Shown here: positions 53,235 through 62,287 of the stretch, one piece after another
Layout: each line of letters opens with the position of its first letter
Position numbering within the stretch: the first letter of the stretch is position 1
Assembly: GCF_003352835.1 (NCBI RefSeq)
Contig: NZ_QLVD01000023.1
Coordinates: 62,001 to 126,000 of the forward strand
DNA length: 64,000 nucleotides
Source: Ornithinimicrobium murale
Lineage (GTDB): Bacteria > Actinomycetota > Actinomycetes > Actinomycetales > Dermatophilaceae
Reading direction: 5' to 3'
Position numbers and translations under genes: made by a program
The notes under the pieces: model-generated
Database searches by the model: none
What the model saw: only the letters and a program-made list of their open reading frames with translations
What the model was told of the DNA's origin: nothing

Positions 53235-54676
53235 TGACAGATCTGGCCACCGCTCCTGACTCGATCACCATCGGTCGCCAGCTCCGGCACATCCGCCGGA
53301 GCGCCGGCCGCACCCTCGACGACGTCGCCGCAGCCGCAGGCATCTCGGGCTCGGCGCTCTCCCTGCTGGAGAACGGCAAGCGGGAGGCCAAGGTGTCGAC
53401 CTTGGCCACCCTCGCCACGGCTCTGGGCACCGACCTGTCGGACCTGTTGCAGGCGCGGCCACCGAGCCGTCGCGCGGCTCTGGAGATCGCCCTCGAGAAG
53501 GCCCAGCGCGCGGACTCCTTCGAGGCGCTGGGCGTGCCCGCCGTCAAGATCGGGCCACGCCTGCCCACCGAGGCGCTGGAGGCGCTCGTCGGGATGCACG
53601 AGGCGCTGGCATCCGTGCAGGCCGAGCGCGCGGCGACTCCTGAGCAGGCGCGCCGGGCCAACGCCGACCTGCGGGCGCGCATGCGGGCTGCCAACAACTA
53701 CTTTCCCGAGATCGAGGCCGCCGCAGGCGACCTGCTCAAGGCGATCGACCACCGCGGCGGACCGATCACCCGCACCGCCGTGGACAAGCTCGCCAGTCAC
53801 CTGGGCTTCAGCCTCGTGCACACCACCGACCTACCGACCTCCACCCGTTCGGTCACCGACCTGGCCAACCGGCGGATCTACCTGCCCCAGCCGGATGCCG
53901 GCCAGCACGACTCCCGGTCACTGGCCCTGCAGGCCCTGGGCCACGTGGTCCTCGGCCACGAGGTGCCGGCCGACTACGGCGACTTCCTGTCCCAGCGCGT
54001 GGAGATCAACTACTTCTCCGCAGCCCTGCTGATGCCCGAGACGAGCGCCGTGCCGCTGCTCCGTCGGGCCAAGGCCGCCAAGGACATCGCCATCGAGGAC
54101 CTGCGCGACGCCTATGCGGTCTCCTACGAGACGGCCGCCCACCGGTTCACCAACCTGGCCACCCGACACCTGGACCTGCCGGTGCACTTCATGCGGATCT
54201 CGGAGGCCGGGCTGATCTACAAGGCCTACGAGAACGACGGGGTCCGCTTCGCGAGCGACGCCACGGGAGCCATTGAGGGGCAACGGGTGTGCCGGCACTG
54301 GACGGCGCGCGTCGTCTTCGAGCAGCCGGACCTCTCCAGCGCCTACCAGCAGTACACCGACACCCGCTCCGGCACCTACTGGTGCACGGCGATGGTGGAC
54401 CGCACCGCCAACGGCACCTTCTCGGTCAGTGTCGGCGTGCCCTATGCCCAGGTGAAGTGGATGAGGGGGCGGGAGACCACGGAGCGGTCCCGGTCACGCT
54501 GCCCCGACCCGTCCTGCTGCGCCCAGCCACCGACTGAGCTGGCGCAGCGCTGGGACGGCAAGGCCTGGCCGAGCGCCCGCGTCCACTCTCACCTGCTCGC
54601 CGCGATGCCGCCGGGCGTCTTCCCCGGAGTTGACGACACCGAGGTGCTCCAGTTCCTGGAGCGACAGCGCAGCTGA
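53234..54676 (+). CDS. ramB: RamB-type XRE regulator with ImmA/IrrE domain
   Basis: 480 aa. An N-terminal XRE HTH (about 14-70: IGRQLRHIRRSAGRTLDDVAAAAGISGSALSLLENGKREAKVSTLATLATAL) is followed by a helical linker, an ImmA/IrrE-like (DUF955) domain with HVVLGHEVPADYGD (metal-type HxxxH reads QALGHVVLGH) and INYFSAALLMP, and a C-terminal DUF2083 domain with a Cys cluster (CRHWTA, YWCTAM, CPDPSCC). This architecture matches RamB, the repressor of acetate and glyoxylate genes in Corynebacterium and mycobacteria, and its divergent position next to aceA supports the same role. A small hairpin at 54724-54742 follows. Confidence 0.92.
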   Translation: MTDLATAPDSITIGRQLRHIRRSAGRTLDDVAAAAGISGSALSLLENGKREAKVSTLATLATALGTDLSDLLQARPPSRRAALEIALEKAQRADSFEALGVPAVKIGPRLPTEALEALVGMHEALASVQAERAATPEQARRANADLRARMRAANNYFPEIEAAAGDLLKAIDHRGGPITRTAVDKLASHLGFSLVHTTDLPTSTRSVTDLANRRIYLPQPDAGQHDSRSLALQALGHVVLGHEVPADYGDFLSQRVEINYFSAALLMPETSAVPLLRRAKAAKDIAIEDLRDAYAVSYETAAHRFTNLATRHLDLPVHFMRISEAGLIYKAYENDGVRFASDATGAIEGQRVCRHWTARVVFEQPDLSSAYQQYTDTRSGTYWCTAMVDRTANGTFSVSVGVPYAQVKWMRGRETTERSRSRCPDPSCCAQPPTELAQRWDGKAWPSARVHSHLLAAMPPGVFPGVDDTEVLQFLERQRS

Positions 54677-54947
54677 GGCCCCGCCCGCGAGCAGGTACTC
54701 CTCCACGTGGGCTCGGGGTATGGGATCCGACGGCTACGGATCGGTATGTAGTTAGCTGAAGTAAATTCGTGGTCACATTCGTTGACCGTGCTCTGCCGCG
54801 CTTCCTAGGGTCTGGATCAGGGGACCAGCCACTGGATGCGGCGGAGGTTCTCGTCGCGCTGGCCTCTCGCGACACCGTGCAGCTCGCCCGGTCCGCCGCA
54901 TGCCTATGTCCTGTGGTCCAGCAGATTCCACTTCCAACGGAGGTTCG
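54677..54947. other. Intergenic region before the M14 peptidase
   Basis: 271 bp. The hairpin GATCCG/CGGATC at 54724-54742 can terminate ramB. The AT-rich stretch 54745-54775 (GTATGTAGTTAGCTGAAGTAAATTCG) is the best place for a promoter. The remainder up to the SD at 54939 shows no gene. Confidence 0.5.
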
Positions 54948-57668
54948 ATGATGCATCCCCACCCCACCAGAGGCAGGCCGCTCCTGGCGGCGCTCCTCGC
55001 CACGGCCCTCGGCGGCGCCGGACTGTTGGGTCCGCTCGGCGGCGACACCCAGGCAGGTGCCCTGCCGAGCTCGCAGGTCGCCGCCACGGACGACATCGGC
55101 CCGGCCGTGGACATCCAGACACCGGAGGAGTTCTTCGGGTTCGCGATGGGCACGGAGGGCAAGCTCGCGGCGTATCCCGACGTGCTGGAGTACTTCCAGC
55201 TCATCGCGGACTCCTCGGACCGGGTCGACTACGAGACCATCGGTGAGACCACGATGGGCAACGAGTACGCGACGGTGCTGATCAGCTCGCCGGAGAACCT
55301 TGAGCGAATGGACCGTCTCGTCGAGATCAACCAGCAGCTCTCTGACCCGCGCAACACCACCCCGGAGGAGGCCCGGGAGCTCGCCGACGAGGGCGTGCCG
55401 TTCTACCACCTGGAGGCCACCATCCATTCCAGCGAGGTGGGCAACGGGCAGGCGATCAACGACATCGTGCACCGGTTGGCCACTGAGGACTCCAACTTCA
55501 CCGAGAACGTGCTGAGCAACTCGGTGATCGTCCTGGTGCCTTCCCAGAACCCCGACGGCCAGCACCTGGTCGTCGACCACTTCAACGAGACGGCCGGCAC
55601 CGACCTGGCCCGGACCTTCCCCGACCTCTACCACAAGTACACCGGGCACGACGACAACCGGGACTGGACCATGTTCACCCAGGTGGAGGCGCAGTACCGG
55701 TTGGAGCTCATCAAGAAGTACCGCCCCGCGATCGTGCACATCATGCACCAGCAGGGCAACAGCGGGGAGCGCATCTTCGTGCCCCCGCACGGCGGCATCA
55801 ACAACGACAACGTGCCCACCAACATGACGACCGCCATCAGCGCGCTCGGACAGCACGCCGCGCGTGCGCTGTCCGCAGCGGGCCAGACCGGCGTGGGCAC
55901 CGGCGACTACCCGATCTTCTGGACCCTTGAGCAGCCGGTCGGGTTCTTCCCGTTCACCGGCACCGGGGTCTTCCTGACCGAGATCGCCAGCGTGGTGGAC
56001 TACGCCTATCCGCAGGTGTCCGAGGACGGCTCCAACCTGGGGCCGCAGGACCCGCTGATGAGCCTGCTCGAGCCCTACGAGAGCGACACCTGGACGTTGG
56101 CTGACATCGTGGCCTACGCCAACACGGCCACCTACGCCGGCATGGACTACGTCGCCTCGCACGGCGAGCAGCTGCTCTACGACAACCTGTTCGCGGTCCC
56201 GCACGAGTACCAGACCGAGGGCGTGCCCTCGGGGACCTACGCCTTCGTGGTCGACGCCGAGCAGCGTGACCCCTACGCCACCTTCGAGATGCTGCAGCGC
56301 CTGGAGTGGACCCAGGTCGAGATCGAGCGGGCCACCGCCGACTTCGAGGCCGGCGGCCAGACCTACGCCGAGGGGTCCTACGTCATCCGGATGGAACAGG
56401 CGCGCGGGAACTGGGCCCACCAGGTCCTGGGCGTGGATGAGTATCCGGAGCTGAAGGACTGCGAGGACTGCCCGGTCCTGCTGCCGTATGCCGAGACGAC
56501 CACCAGCCTGCCGCTGCAGCTGGGCGTGGATGTCACCGAGGTGATGGAGCCGTTCGAGGCCGAGCTGGAGCCGGTGGAGACGGTCGAGCTGCCCGAGGTG
56601 CAGATGCCGGACGCGCCCCGGGGCCAGGACGGCGCCTATGTCGTGGAGCCCTACAGCTACGGCACGGTCCAGATCGTGACCGCGCTGCAGGACAACAACA
56701 TCCGCACCTACCGTGCGGCCGAGGAGTTCCGCTCCGGACGGACCGTCTACCCCGCCGGCACCTACATCATCCCGGCGACGCCCCAGGCCAGGAATGTCCT
56801 GGCGGAGGCTTCGGCCACGGTCGGTATCCAGGTCGACGCTGTCAACAAGGCACCCCGCGAGGAGGGGGTGCAGCTCAAGCCCCAGACTCGGGTCGGCCTC
56901 TACCGCGGGGCCAACAACATGCCCGGTGGTTGGGACATGTGGCTGTTCGAGGAGTATGGCGTGAACTTCGACGTCGTCTCGTCACAGGACTTCGAGTACG
57001 ACTCGCTGACCGAGCTCTACGACACGATCGTCCTCTCCAGCGGAATCTCCACCGAGGACATCGTGGAGGGTCTGGATCCGGACGAGTACGCCGAGGAGTA
57101 CTCCTGGGCCTACGGGGTCGGTGAGGAGGGCCTGCAGAAGCTGCGCGAGTTCGTCGAGGACGGCGGCACCCTCCTGGCCATCGGTGACTCGGTCCCCACC
57201 GCACAGGATCTGCTGGACCTGCCGATCGAGCAGGTCCTGCCGGAGGACCGCGACGAGTTCCTGGCCGGCGGGAGCCTGCTCAACCAAGAGTTCGACGTCA
57301 CCGACCCGGTTGCCTGGGGCATGCCGGAGTCCTGGCCGGTGTGGTTCTACGACACCGGGGCGTATGCCGTGACGGACGAGAGCGCAGACACGGCCGCGAG
57401 TTATCCGGCCGAGGGTGAGCTCCTGGCGAGCGGTTACCTCAAGGGTGAGGAGCACCTGGCGGGAGCGGCCAACGTGGTCTCCTTCGAGGTCGGTGAGGGA
57501 ACGGTCGTGACCTACGGCAGCGAGATCACCTTCCGGACGCTGCCGCGGTCCACCTTCAACCTGCTGTTCAACGCCATCTACCACGGCCCCTCGGCCGAGG
57601 TGGACGGCCAGGAGCTGTCCCGGATGGAGGAGCAGTTCTCCCCCGACGGCACCCTGTTGCAGGACTGA
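54948..57668 (+). CDS. Large secreted M14-family zinc carboxypeptidase-like protein
   Basis: 906 aa from ATG 54948 (GGAGG 5 nt upstream). A Sec signal (about 1-38, LLAALLATALGGAGLLGPLGG) targets it outside. The M14 domain (about 60-400) has the zinc ligands in TIHSSEVGNGQ (His 160, Glu 163), the arginine/substrate region VPSQNPDGQ and a third-ligand region VHIMHQQGNSGERIF. The second half (about 480-906) lacks a familiar name; it has a GATase-like beta/alpha pattern (YGVNFDVVSSQDF..LRE FVEDGGTLLAIG). M14 relatives of this size degrade peptides outside the cell. Acidic overall. Confidence 0.85.
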   Translation: MMHPHPTRGRPLLAALLATALGGAGLLGPLGGDTQAGALPSSQVAATDDIGPAVDIQTPEEFFGFAMGTEGKLAAYPDVLEYFQLIADSSDRVDYETIGETTMGNEYATVLISSPENLERMDRLVEINQQLSDPRNTTPEEARELADEGVPFYHLEATIHSSEVGNGQAINDIVHRLATEDSNFTENVLSNSVIVLVPSQNPDGQHLVVDHFNETAGTDLARTFPDLYHKYTGHDDNRDWTMFTQVEAQYRLELIKKYRPAIVHIMHQQGNSGERIFVPPHGGINNDNVPTNMTTAISALGQHAARALSAAGQTGVGTGDYPIFWTLEQPVGFFPFTGTGVFLTEIASVVDYAYPQVSEDGSNLGPQDPLMSLLEPYESDTWTLADIVAYANTATYAGMDYVASHGEQLLYDNLFAVPHEYQTEGVPSGTYAFVVDAEQRDPYATFEMLQRLEWTQVEIERATADFEAGGQTYAEGSYVIRMEQARGNWAHQVLGVDEYPELKDCEDCPVLLPYAETTTSLPLQLGVDVTEVMEPFEAELEPVETVELPEVQMPDAPRGQDGAYVVEPYSYGTVQIVTALQDNNIRTYRAAEEFRSGRTVYPAGTYIIPATPQARNVLAEASATVGIQVDAVNKAPREEGVQLKPQTRVGLYRGANNMPGGWDMWLFEEYGVNFDVVSSQDFEYDSLTELYDTIVLSSGISTEDIVEGLDPDEYAEEYSWAYGVGEEGLQKLREFVEDGGTLLAIGDSVPTAQDLLDLPIEQVLPEDRDEFLAGGSLLNQEFDVTDPVAWGMPESWPVWFYDTGAYAVTDESADTAASYPAEGELLASGYLKGEEHLAGAANVVSFEVGEGTVVTYGSEITFRTLPRSTFNLLFNAIYHGPSAEVDGQELSRMEEQFSPDGTLLQD

Positions 57669-57681
57669 GCCGACACAGCTC

Positions 57682-57716
57682 GGGTGGGGCGGTGATCAAC
57701 GGTCACCGCCCCACCC
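57682..57716. terminator. 14-bp perfect terminator after the M14 peptidase
   Basis: GGGTGGGGCGGTGA (57682-57695) with TCACCGCCCCACCC (57703-57716), loop TCAACGG. It serves both convergent genes. Confidence 0.8.
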
Positions 57717-57733
57717 CTGTGCGTGCGTCCGGC

Positions 57734-58840
57734 TCAGGCGTCGATCTCCAGGTCCCCCAGCGGTTTTGAGCAGCAGAGCAGGAACTTGCCGTCCTCGATC
57801 TCGCGGGGGCGGATGCCGCCGGCGTGCCGCATGTCGACCCGACCGGACAAGAGGGTGTTCTTGCAGGTGCCGCACACGCCCTCACCGCACGAGGACGGCA
57901 TCGTCAGCCCAGCTTCTGCGGCCGCCGTCAGCACCGGCACCGTGCCGGGGCAGTCAATGACCCGACCGCTGCGCCGGAAAGTCACCTGATAGGTCGTCGC
58001 GGCAGGCTCGTCGGGAGCATCACGCGGTGGCTCCGGGTCAGGCGGCGCCCCGGCGTCCAGGACGAAGGACTCCTGGTGACACCGCGCCGGGTCTGCGGCA
58101 ATCAGCTCCAGGTGCTCGCGCACCGCAGCCATGAACCCCGGCGGACCACAGGTGAAGATCTCCCGGTCGAGCAGGTCCGGGGCCGCTGTCAACAGGGCCG
58201 GCAGGGTCAGCCGTCCGCGCGCACCGGTCCACGCCTCGTGGGGTGAGTCCTCCTGGCACAGGAAGGTCACCGACGCACCGCCGTGGGCCGCCAGTTCCTC
58301 CAGCTCCGCACGGAAGATGATGTCCTCGGGCGTCCGGGCGCAGTGCACGAAGGCCACGTCCGCGGGCCTACCGTCCACTCCGACGCCGTCGCGCAGCGCC
58401 CTGGTCATCGACATCAGCGGCGTGACCCCACTCCCGGCGGACAGGAAGAGGTACTTCTCGGCGGGGTGCGTCGCGGTGCTGAACAGGCCGTAGGGGCCGG
58501 CCGCCCGCACGGTGTCCCCGACCTGCAGGTGGTCGTGCAACCAGGTGGACACGGGTCCGTCCGGCTGCCGTTTCACCGTGATCGTGGGCCGCTCCGGCTG
58601 AGCCGGCGAGGAGGAGAGGGTGTAGCAGCGCTCGACAGGGTGGCCGTCAACCACCAGGGAGAGCGTGAGGTACTGTCCCGGCGCGAAGACCAGGCCAGCA
58701 CGCCCCCGCAGCTCGAACGCGAAGCTCGTCACGTCGTGGGTGATCGGCGTGATCTCCACGCAGGTGAGCGTGCCGTCGAAGTCGTCGGTCAGCCGTCCGA
58801 CGACTTCGGGGTCCGCGGCGCGCCGCAACAGCTCGGTCAT
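57734..58840 (-). CDS. gbcB: Ferredoxin reductase component of a betaine-type Rieske demethylase
   Basis: 368 aa, GbcB/BmoB-like. An FAD-binding domain (APGQYLTLSLVVDG, RCYTLSSSPA), an NAD domain (LSAGSGVTPLMSMTRAL, CGPPGFM) and a C-terminal plant-type [2Fe-2S] domain with CGEGVCGTCKN and a distant CC in LLCCSKPLGDL. It passes electrons from NAD(P)H to the Rieske subunit. It overlaps the oxygenase gene by 4 bp, so they act as a pair. The symbol is by analogy; the substrate could also be another N-methyl compound. Confidence 0.85.
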   Translation of the reverse strand: MTELLRRAADPEVVGRLTDDFDGTLTCVEITPITHDVTSFAFELRGRAGLVFAPGQYLTLSLVVDGHPVERCYTLSSSPAQPERPTITVKRQPDGPVSTWLHDHLQVGDTVRAAGPYGLFSTATHPAEKYLFLSAGSGVTPLMSMTRALRDGVGVDGRPADVAFVHCARTPEDIIFRAELEELAAHGGASVTFLCQEDSPHEAWTGARGRLTLPALLTAAPDLLDREIFTCGPPGFMAAVREHLELIAADPARCHQESFVLDAGAPPDPEPPRDAPDEPAATTYQVTFRRSGRVIDCPGTVPVLTAAAEAGLTMPSSCGEGVCGTCKNTLLSGRVDMRHAGGIRPREIEDGKFLLCCSKPLGDLEIDA

Positions 58841-60156
58841 CGGCCCAGGTGCTCCTGCAGCCGCTCCAGATACCAGGTGACCAGCGCGTCAACCTGATAC
58901 TCGCTCGGGGAGTACGGTCCCGGCACGTAGGCAGGACTGCTGACCCCGGCCTGGGTCCGGCGCACGAAGACCGCGTCCTGCTCGTTGGTCCTGCGCCACA
59001 CCTCGGTGAGGTTGTCGAGGTCGTAGTCCTCGCCCTCCACGGCGTCTTGGTGCACGTGCCACGTCGTGCGCACCAGGCTGCGGTCGGCGGCCAGCGGCAG
59101 GACGGTGAAGGTGACCACGTGGTCGGAGAGGAAGTGAAACCAGGAGTTCGGTTGCAGGTGCAGCGAGAGCCGTCCCAACTGCGGGGTGTCCAGGTCACCG
59201 AGCAGCTTCGTGGAGGCGGCCCGTCCGTCCCGGGTGTAGGACTCACCGGCACCGTCCAGCGGCTCGCGCTGGATGCGGAAGGCCGTGGACTGCCCGCTCA
59301 GCTCCTCGATCAGCGCGTGCGGCAGACCACGCTCGCCACACGCGCGGGCCAGGTCGCTCTCCGCCTTCAGATAGCGCGCGTGCGCCGGCATCAGCCGGGC
59401 GGGGATGTCCTCCAGCGCATAGCCGTAGGTCGGGAAGAACGTGCAGGTCAGCTCGGGATGGCCCGCCTCGCAGTGATAGCACTCGCGGTTGTTCTCCATC
59501 ACGATCTTCCAGTTGCCCTCCTCCACCAGGTCGATCTGGGCGGCGACCTTGGTGTGGGCCAGGGTGTGTGGCGCGAGGTAGGGCCCGATGCGCGCGGCCA
59601 CGTCCTCGAAGTCCTCCGGCGGGGTCGGCGCCAGACAGATGAAGATCAGCCCCTCGACCGTCCGCACAGCGACCTGGCGCAGCCCGAAGCAGCCCTTGTC
59701 GAAGTCCGGCGGCTGCTGCCCGGCGTGCAGCAGCCGTCCGTCGGTCGCATAGGTCCACTGGTGATAGCCACACACCAGGTTGCCGACCGATCCGCGCTCC
59801 TCGTGCAGGACGCGGGAGCCCCGGTGCCGACACACGTTGTGCAGCGCGCGCACCGCCCCATCGTCATCGCGCAGCACAATCACCGAGTAGCGGCCGAGGT
59901 CGATGGTGACGAAGTCCCCGGGCTCGGCGATCTCGGGCTCGGTCGCCACGAAGATCCACTGCGTGGCGAAGACCGCGTCGATGTCCAGGTCGAAGATCTC
60001 CGGGCTGGTGTAGAACGGCCCCTCGAGGACATGGCCCGGCTGGCGCCGAGCCACCAGAGCAGCAGGATCCGGTATGCCGACAGCTGGCCCCGTGACCTCC
60101 GGCGCCAGTGCGGCGGTGGTCCCCGGAGACGTGAAGGTCTCATCAACGGCAGTCAT
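58837..60156 (-). CDS. gbcA: Rieske non-heme iron oxygenase, glycine betaine demethylase type
   Basis: 439 aa from ATG 60156 (GAGGAGGAG upstream). The Rieske [2Fe-2S] ligands are C109, H111 (CRHRGS) and C129, H132 (CGYHQW). The catalytic iron site is NWKIVMENNRECYHCEAGHPEL. The C-terminal region (VHQDAVEGEDYDLDNLTEVWRRTNEQD, PGPYSPSEYQVDALVTWYLERL) closely follows GbcA as I know it from Pseudomonas, where it turns glycine betaine into dimethylglycine plus formaldehyde. Stachydrine-type demethylases are close relatives and remain possible. Confidence 0.85.
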   Translation of the reverse strand: MTAVDETFTSPGTTAALAPEVTGPAVGIPDPAALVARRQPGHVLEGPFYTSPEIFDLDIDAVFATQWIFVATEPEIAEPGDFVTIDLGRYSVIVLRDDDGAVRALHNVCRHRGSRVLHEERGSVGNLVCGYHQWTYATDGRLLHAGQQPPDFDKGCFGLRQVAVRTVEGLIFICLAPTPPEDFEDVAARIGPYLAPHTLAHTKVAAQIDLVEEGNWKIVMENNRECYHCEAGHPELTCTFFPTYGYALEDIPARLMPAHARYLKAESDLARACGERGLPHALIEELSGQSTAFRIQREPLDGAGESYTRDGRAASTKLLGDLDTPQLGRLSLHLQPNSWFHFLSDHVVTFTVLPLAADRSLVRTTWHVHQDAVEGEDYDLDNLTEVWRRTNEQDAVFVRRTQAGVSSPAYVPGPYSPSEYQVDALVTWYLERLQEHLGR

Positions 60157-60169
60157 GGCGGGCTCCTCC

Positions 60170-62215
60170 TCAGGCGGTGTGACACAGACGCAGCGCGTCA
60201 TAGATGGCGGCGTGGACGTTGCGGCTCGCGACGGCATCGCCGATGCGGAACAGCTGATAGCGACCTGACGGGTTGGTGCGCAGTGCCTGGGGCCGGCCGC
60301 CGAGCAGGGCCTGGTGATCCACCTCGCCCAGGTTGCTGGAGCCACCGACCAGGTCGACATACAGCTCGTCGTTGGGCAGCGTGCCGTGCTCGACCACCAC
60401 CCGGTCGACGGTCCGCTCAAGCGGCCGATCGGCATACTCGCTGTAGAGCTCTGCCGTCAGGCGCCCCCCGGTGCGCCGCACGGCGCCCAGCCGCAGGGCC
60501 AGGTGGACCGTGACGTCATGCTCGGCGAAGGCTCGGAGATAGGCCGGCGAGTTCATGCCGCCCACCAGCGGAGCCAGGGCACGCTCCGGTGTCACGAACT
60601 GCACGCGCGCCCCGGTCCGGGCCAGCTTCTCCGCGGCGTCCATCGCGGGCTCCGCCCCGTTGTCGTCATAGACCAGGACGTCACCGTCGGTGTGGATGTG
60701 GACGCTGCCGTCCATCACGTCCCAGGTGTCGTCCACCAGGTCCTGTCCCTCGGTCAGGAAGCTGCGGTTGGGCACACCCCCGGTGGCGATGATCACCAGG
60801 TCGGGCTGTTCGGCCAGCACCGTGGACGCCTCGGCGAAGGATCCGAAGCGGAACTCGACGCCGGCGTGCTTGGCCTCGGCGAGCCGCCAGTCGACGATGC
60901 CGATCAGGTCGCGGCGGCGCGGGGCAGATGAGGCCAGCCGGAGCTGGCCTCCGGCGGCGTCGGCGGCCTCGAGCACGACCACCCGGTGGCCGCGCTCCCC
61001 CAGCACGCGGGCCGCCTCAAGCCCTGCGGGCCCGGCACCGACGACGACGGCGTTGCGCCGGGAGCCGGTGCTGCGGCGGATGATGTGCGGCACGTCCTGC
61101 TCCCGGCCGGTGGCCGGGTTGTGCAGGCACTTGGCGTCGCCGGACTCATAGATCGCGTCCAGGCAGTAGTTCGCGCCGACGCAGGGGCGGATCCGGTCCT
61201 CCTGGCCGGCGGTGAGCTTGGCCACCAGGTAGGGGTCGGCCAGTTGCGCGCGGGTCATACCCACCAGGTCCAGCAACCCGCCGCGGATCGCGTGCCGGGC
61301 GGTCGGCACGTCCGCGATGCGCGAGGCGTGCATCACCGGGATGTCCACCGCCTGCCGGATCTCGCCGGCGAAGTCGAGGAAGGGCGCGGCCGGCGTCCCC
61401 ATCGAGGGGATCACCCGGGCCAGGGTCGCGTCCCGGTCGATGGTCCCCTTGATCACGCTGAGGAAGTCGATGCCGTCGCTGACGTAGTGTCGCAGGGCCT
61501 CCAGCGCCTCGCCCTGGGTCAGCCCACCGGGGCAGTCCTCGTCCATGGACATCCGGATGCCGATGATGAAGTCCTGCCCCACCGCCTCCCGCACGGCCCG
61601 GATCACCCTGCGGGGGAAGGCCATCCGGTGCTCCAGGGACCCGCCGTAGTCATCGGTTCGCTGGTTGGTCGCCGGCGACAGGAAGGCGTCCATCAGGTGC
61701 CCGTAGTGCATCAGCTCGATACCATCCAGCCCCGCCTGCGCGCACCGCGCCGCGGCGTCGGCGAAGTCGCGGACGATCCGGTCCAGATCCCACTCCTCGG
61801 CGATCTTCGGGAAGGACCGGTGGGCCGGCTCACGGTGGGCCGAGGGATAGACCAGGGGCAGCCAGTCACCGGCATAGTTGCTGGTCCGGCGGCCCAGGTG
61901 GGTGACTTGCGTCATCACCGCTGCGCCCTGCTCGTGCACCTCCTCGGCCAGCTGACGCAGCCAGGGCACCACCTCGTCCCGGTGCAGCTGCAGATTGCCG
62001 AACGAGGGCGGGCTGTCCGGCGAGACCACCGCGGACCCGCCGATCATGGTGAGCGCCACCCCGCCCCGGGCCTTCTCGACGTGATAGTTGCGGTACCGGT
62101 CCTTCGGGAGGCCGTCCTCGGCATACGCAGGCTCGTGCGAGGTGCTGACGATGCGGTTGCGCAGTGTCAGCGACCTGAGCTGGAAGGGCTCCAGCAACGG
62201 ATCGAGGTGCTCCAC
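60170..62215 (-). CDS. FMN/FAD oxidoreductase of the dimethylglycine/N-methylproline demethylase group
   Basis: 681 aa from GTG 62215 (TTG 62254 is a longer alternative). An old-yellow-enzyme TIM barrel (about 1-345; ATNQRTDDYGGSLEHRMAFPRRVIRAVRE) is followed by an iron-sulfur segment CVGANYC..KC and a C-terminal FAD/NAD domain (VVVGAGPAGLEAARVLGERGH). It resembles trimethylamine dehydrogenase and the DgcA-like enzymes that demethylate dimethylglycine or N-methylproline. The second of the usual four cluster cysteines is Ala (CVGA rather than CxGC). It is upstream of gbcA by 13 bp, which makes a three-gene demethylation operon. Confidence 0.82.
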   Translation of the reverse strand: MEHLDPLLEPFQLRSLTLRNRIVSTSHEPAYAEDGLPKDRYRNYHVEKARGGVALTMIGGSAVVSPDSPPSFGNLQLHRDEVVPWLRQLAEEVHEQGAAVMTQVTHLGRRTSNYAGDWLPLVYPSAHREPAHRSFPKIAEEWDLDRIVRDFADAAARCAQAGLDGIELMHYGHLMDAFLSPATNQRTDDYGGSLEHRMAFPRRVIRAVREAVGQDFIIGIRMSMDEDCPGGLTQGEALEALRHYVSDGIDFLSVIKGTIDRDATLARVIPSMGTPAAPFLDFAGEIRQAVDIPVMHASRIADVPTARHAIRGGLLDLVGMTRAQLADPYLVAKLTAGQEDRIRPCVGANYCLDAIYESGDAKCLHNPATGREQDVPHIIRRSTGSRRNAVVVGAGPAGLEAARVLGERGHRVVVLEAADAAGGQLRLASSAPRRRDLIGIVDWRLAEAKHAGVEFRFGSFAEASTVLAEQPDLVIIATGGVPNRSFLTEGQDLVDDTWDVMDGSVHIHTDGDVLVYDDNGAEPAMDAAEKLARTGARVQFVTPERALAPLVGGMNSPAYLRAFAEHDVTVHLALRLGAVRRTGGRLTAELYSEYADRPLERTVDRVVVEHGTLPNDELYVDLVGGSSNLGEVDHQALLGGRPQALRTNPSGRYQLFRIGDAVASRNVHAAIYDALRLCHTA

Positions 62216-62250
62216 ATCGCCAGTGTGACTCCCTTTACTCCTGAAGAGAA

Positions 62251-62270
62251 TCAACAGTTATCACAGTTGA
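62251..62270. promoter_or_regulatory. LysR-type operator candidate
   Basis: TCAAC (62251-62255), N10, GTTGA (62266-62270). It lies in the 72-bp spacer between the divergent LysR and demethylase operon starts, as LysR autoregulatory sites usually do. Confidence 0.6.
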
Positions 62271-62287
62271 CCGTGCAATACTTCTGC

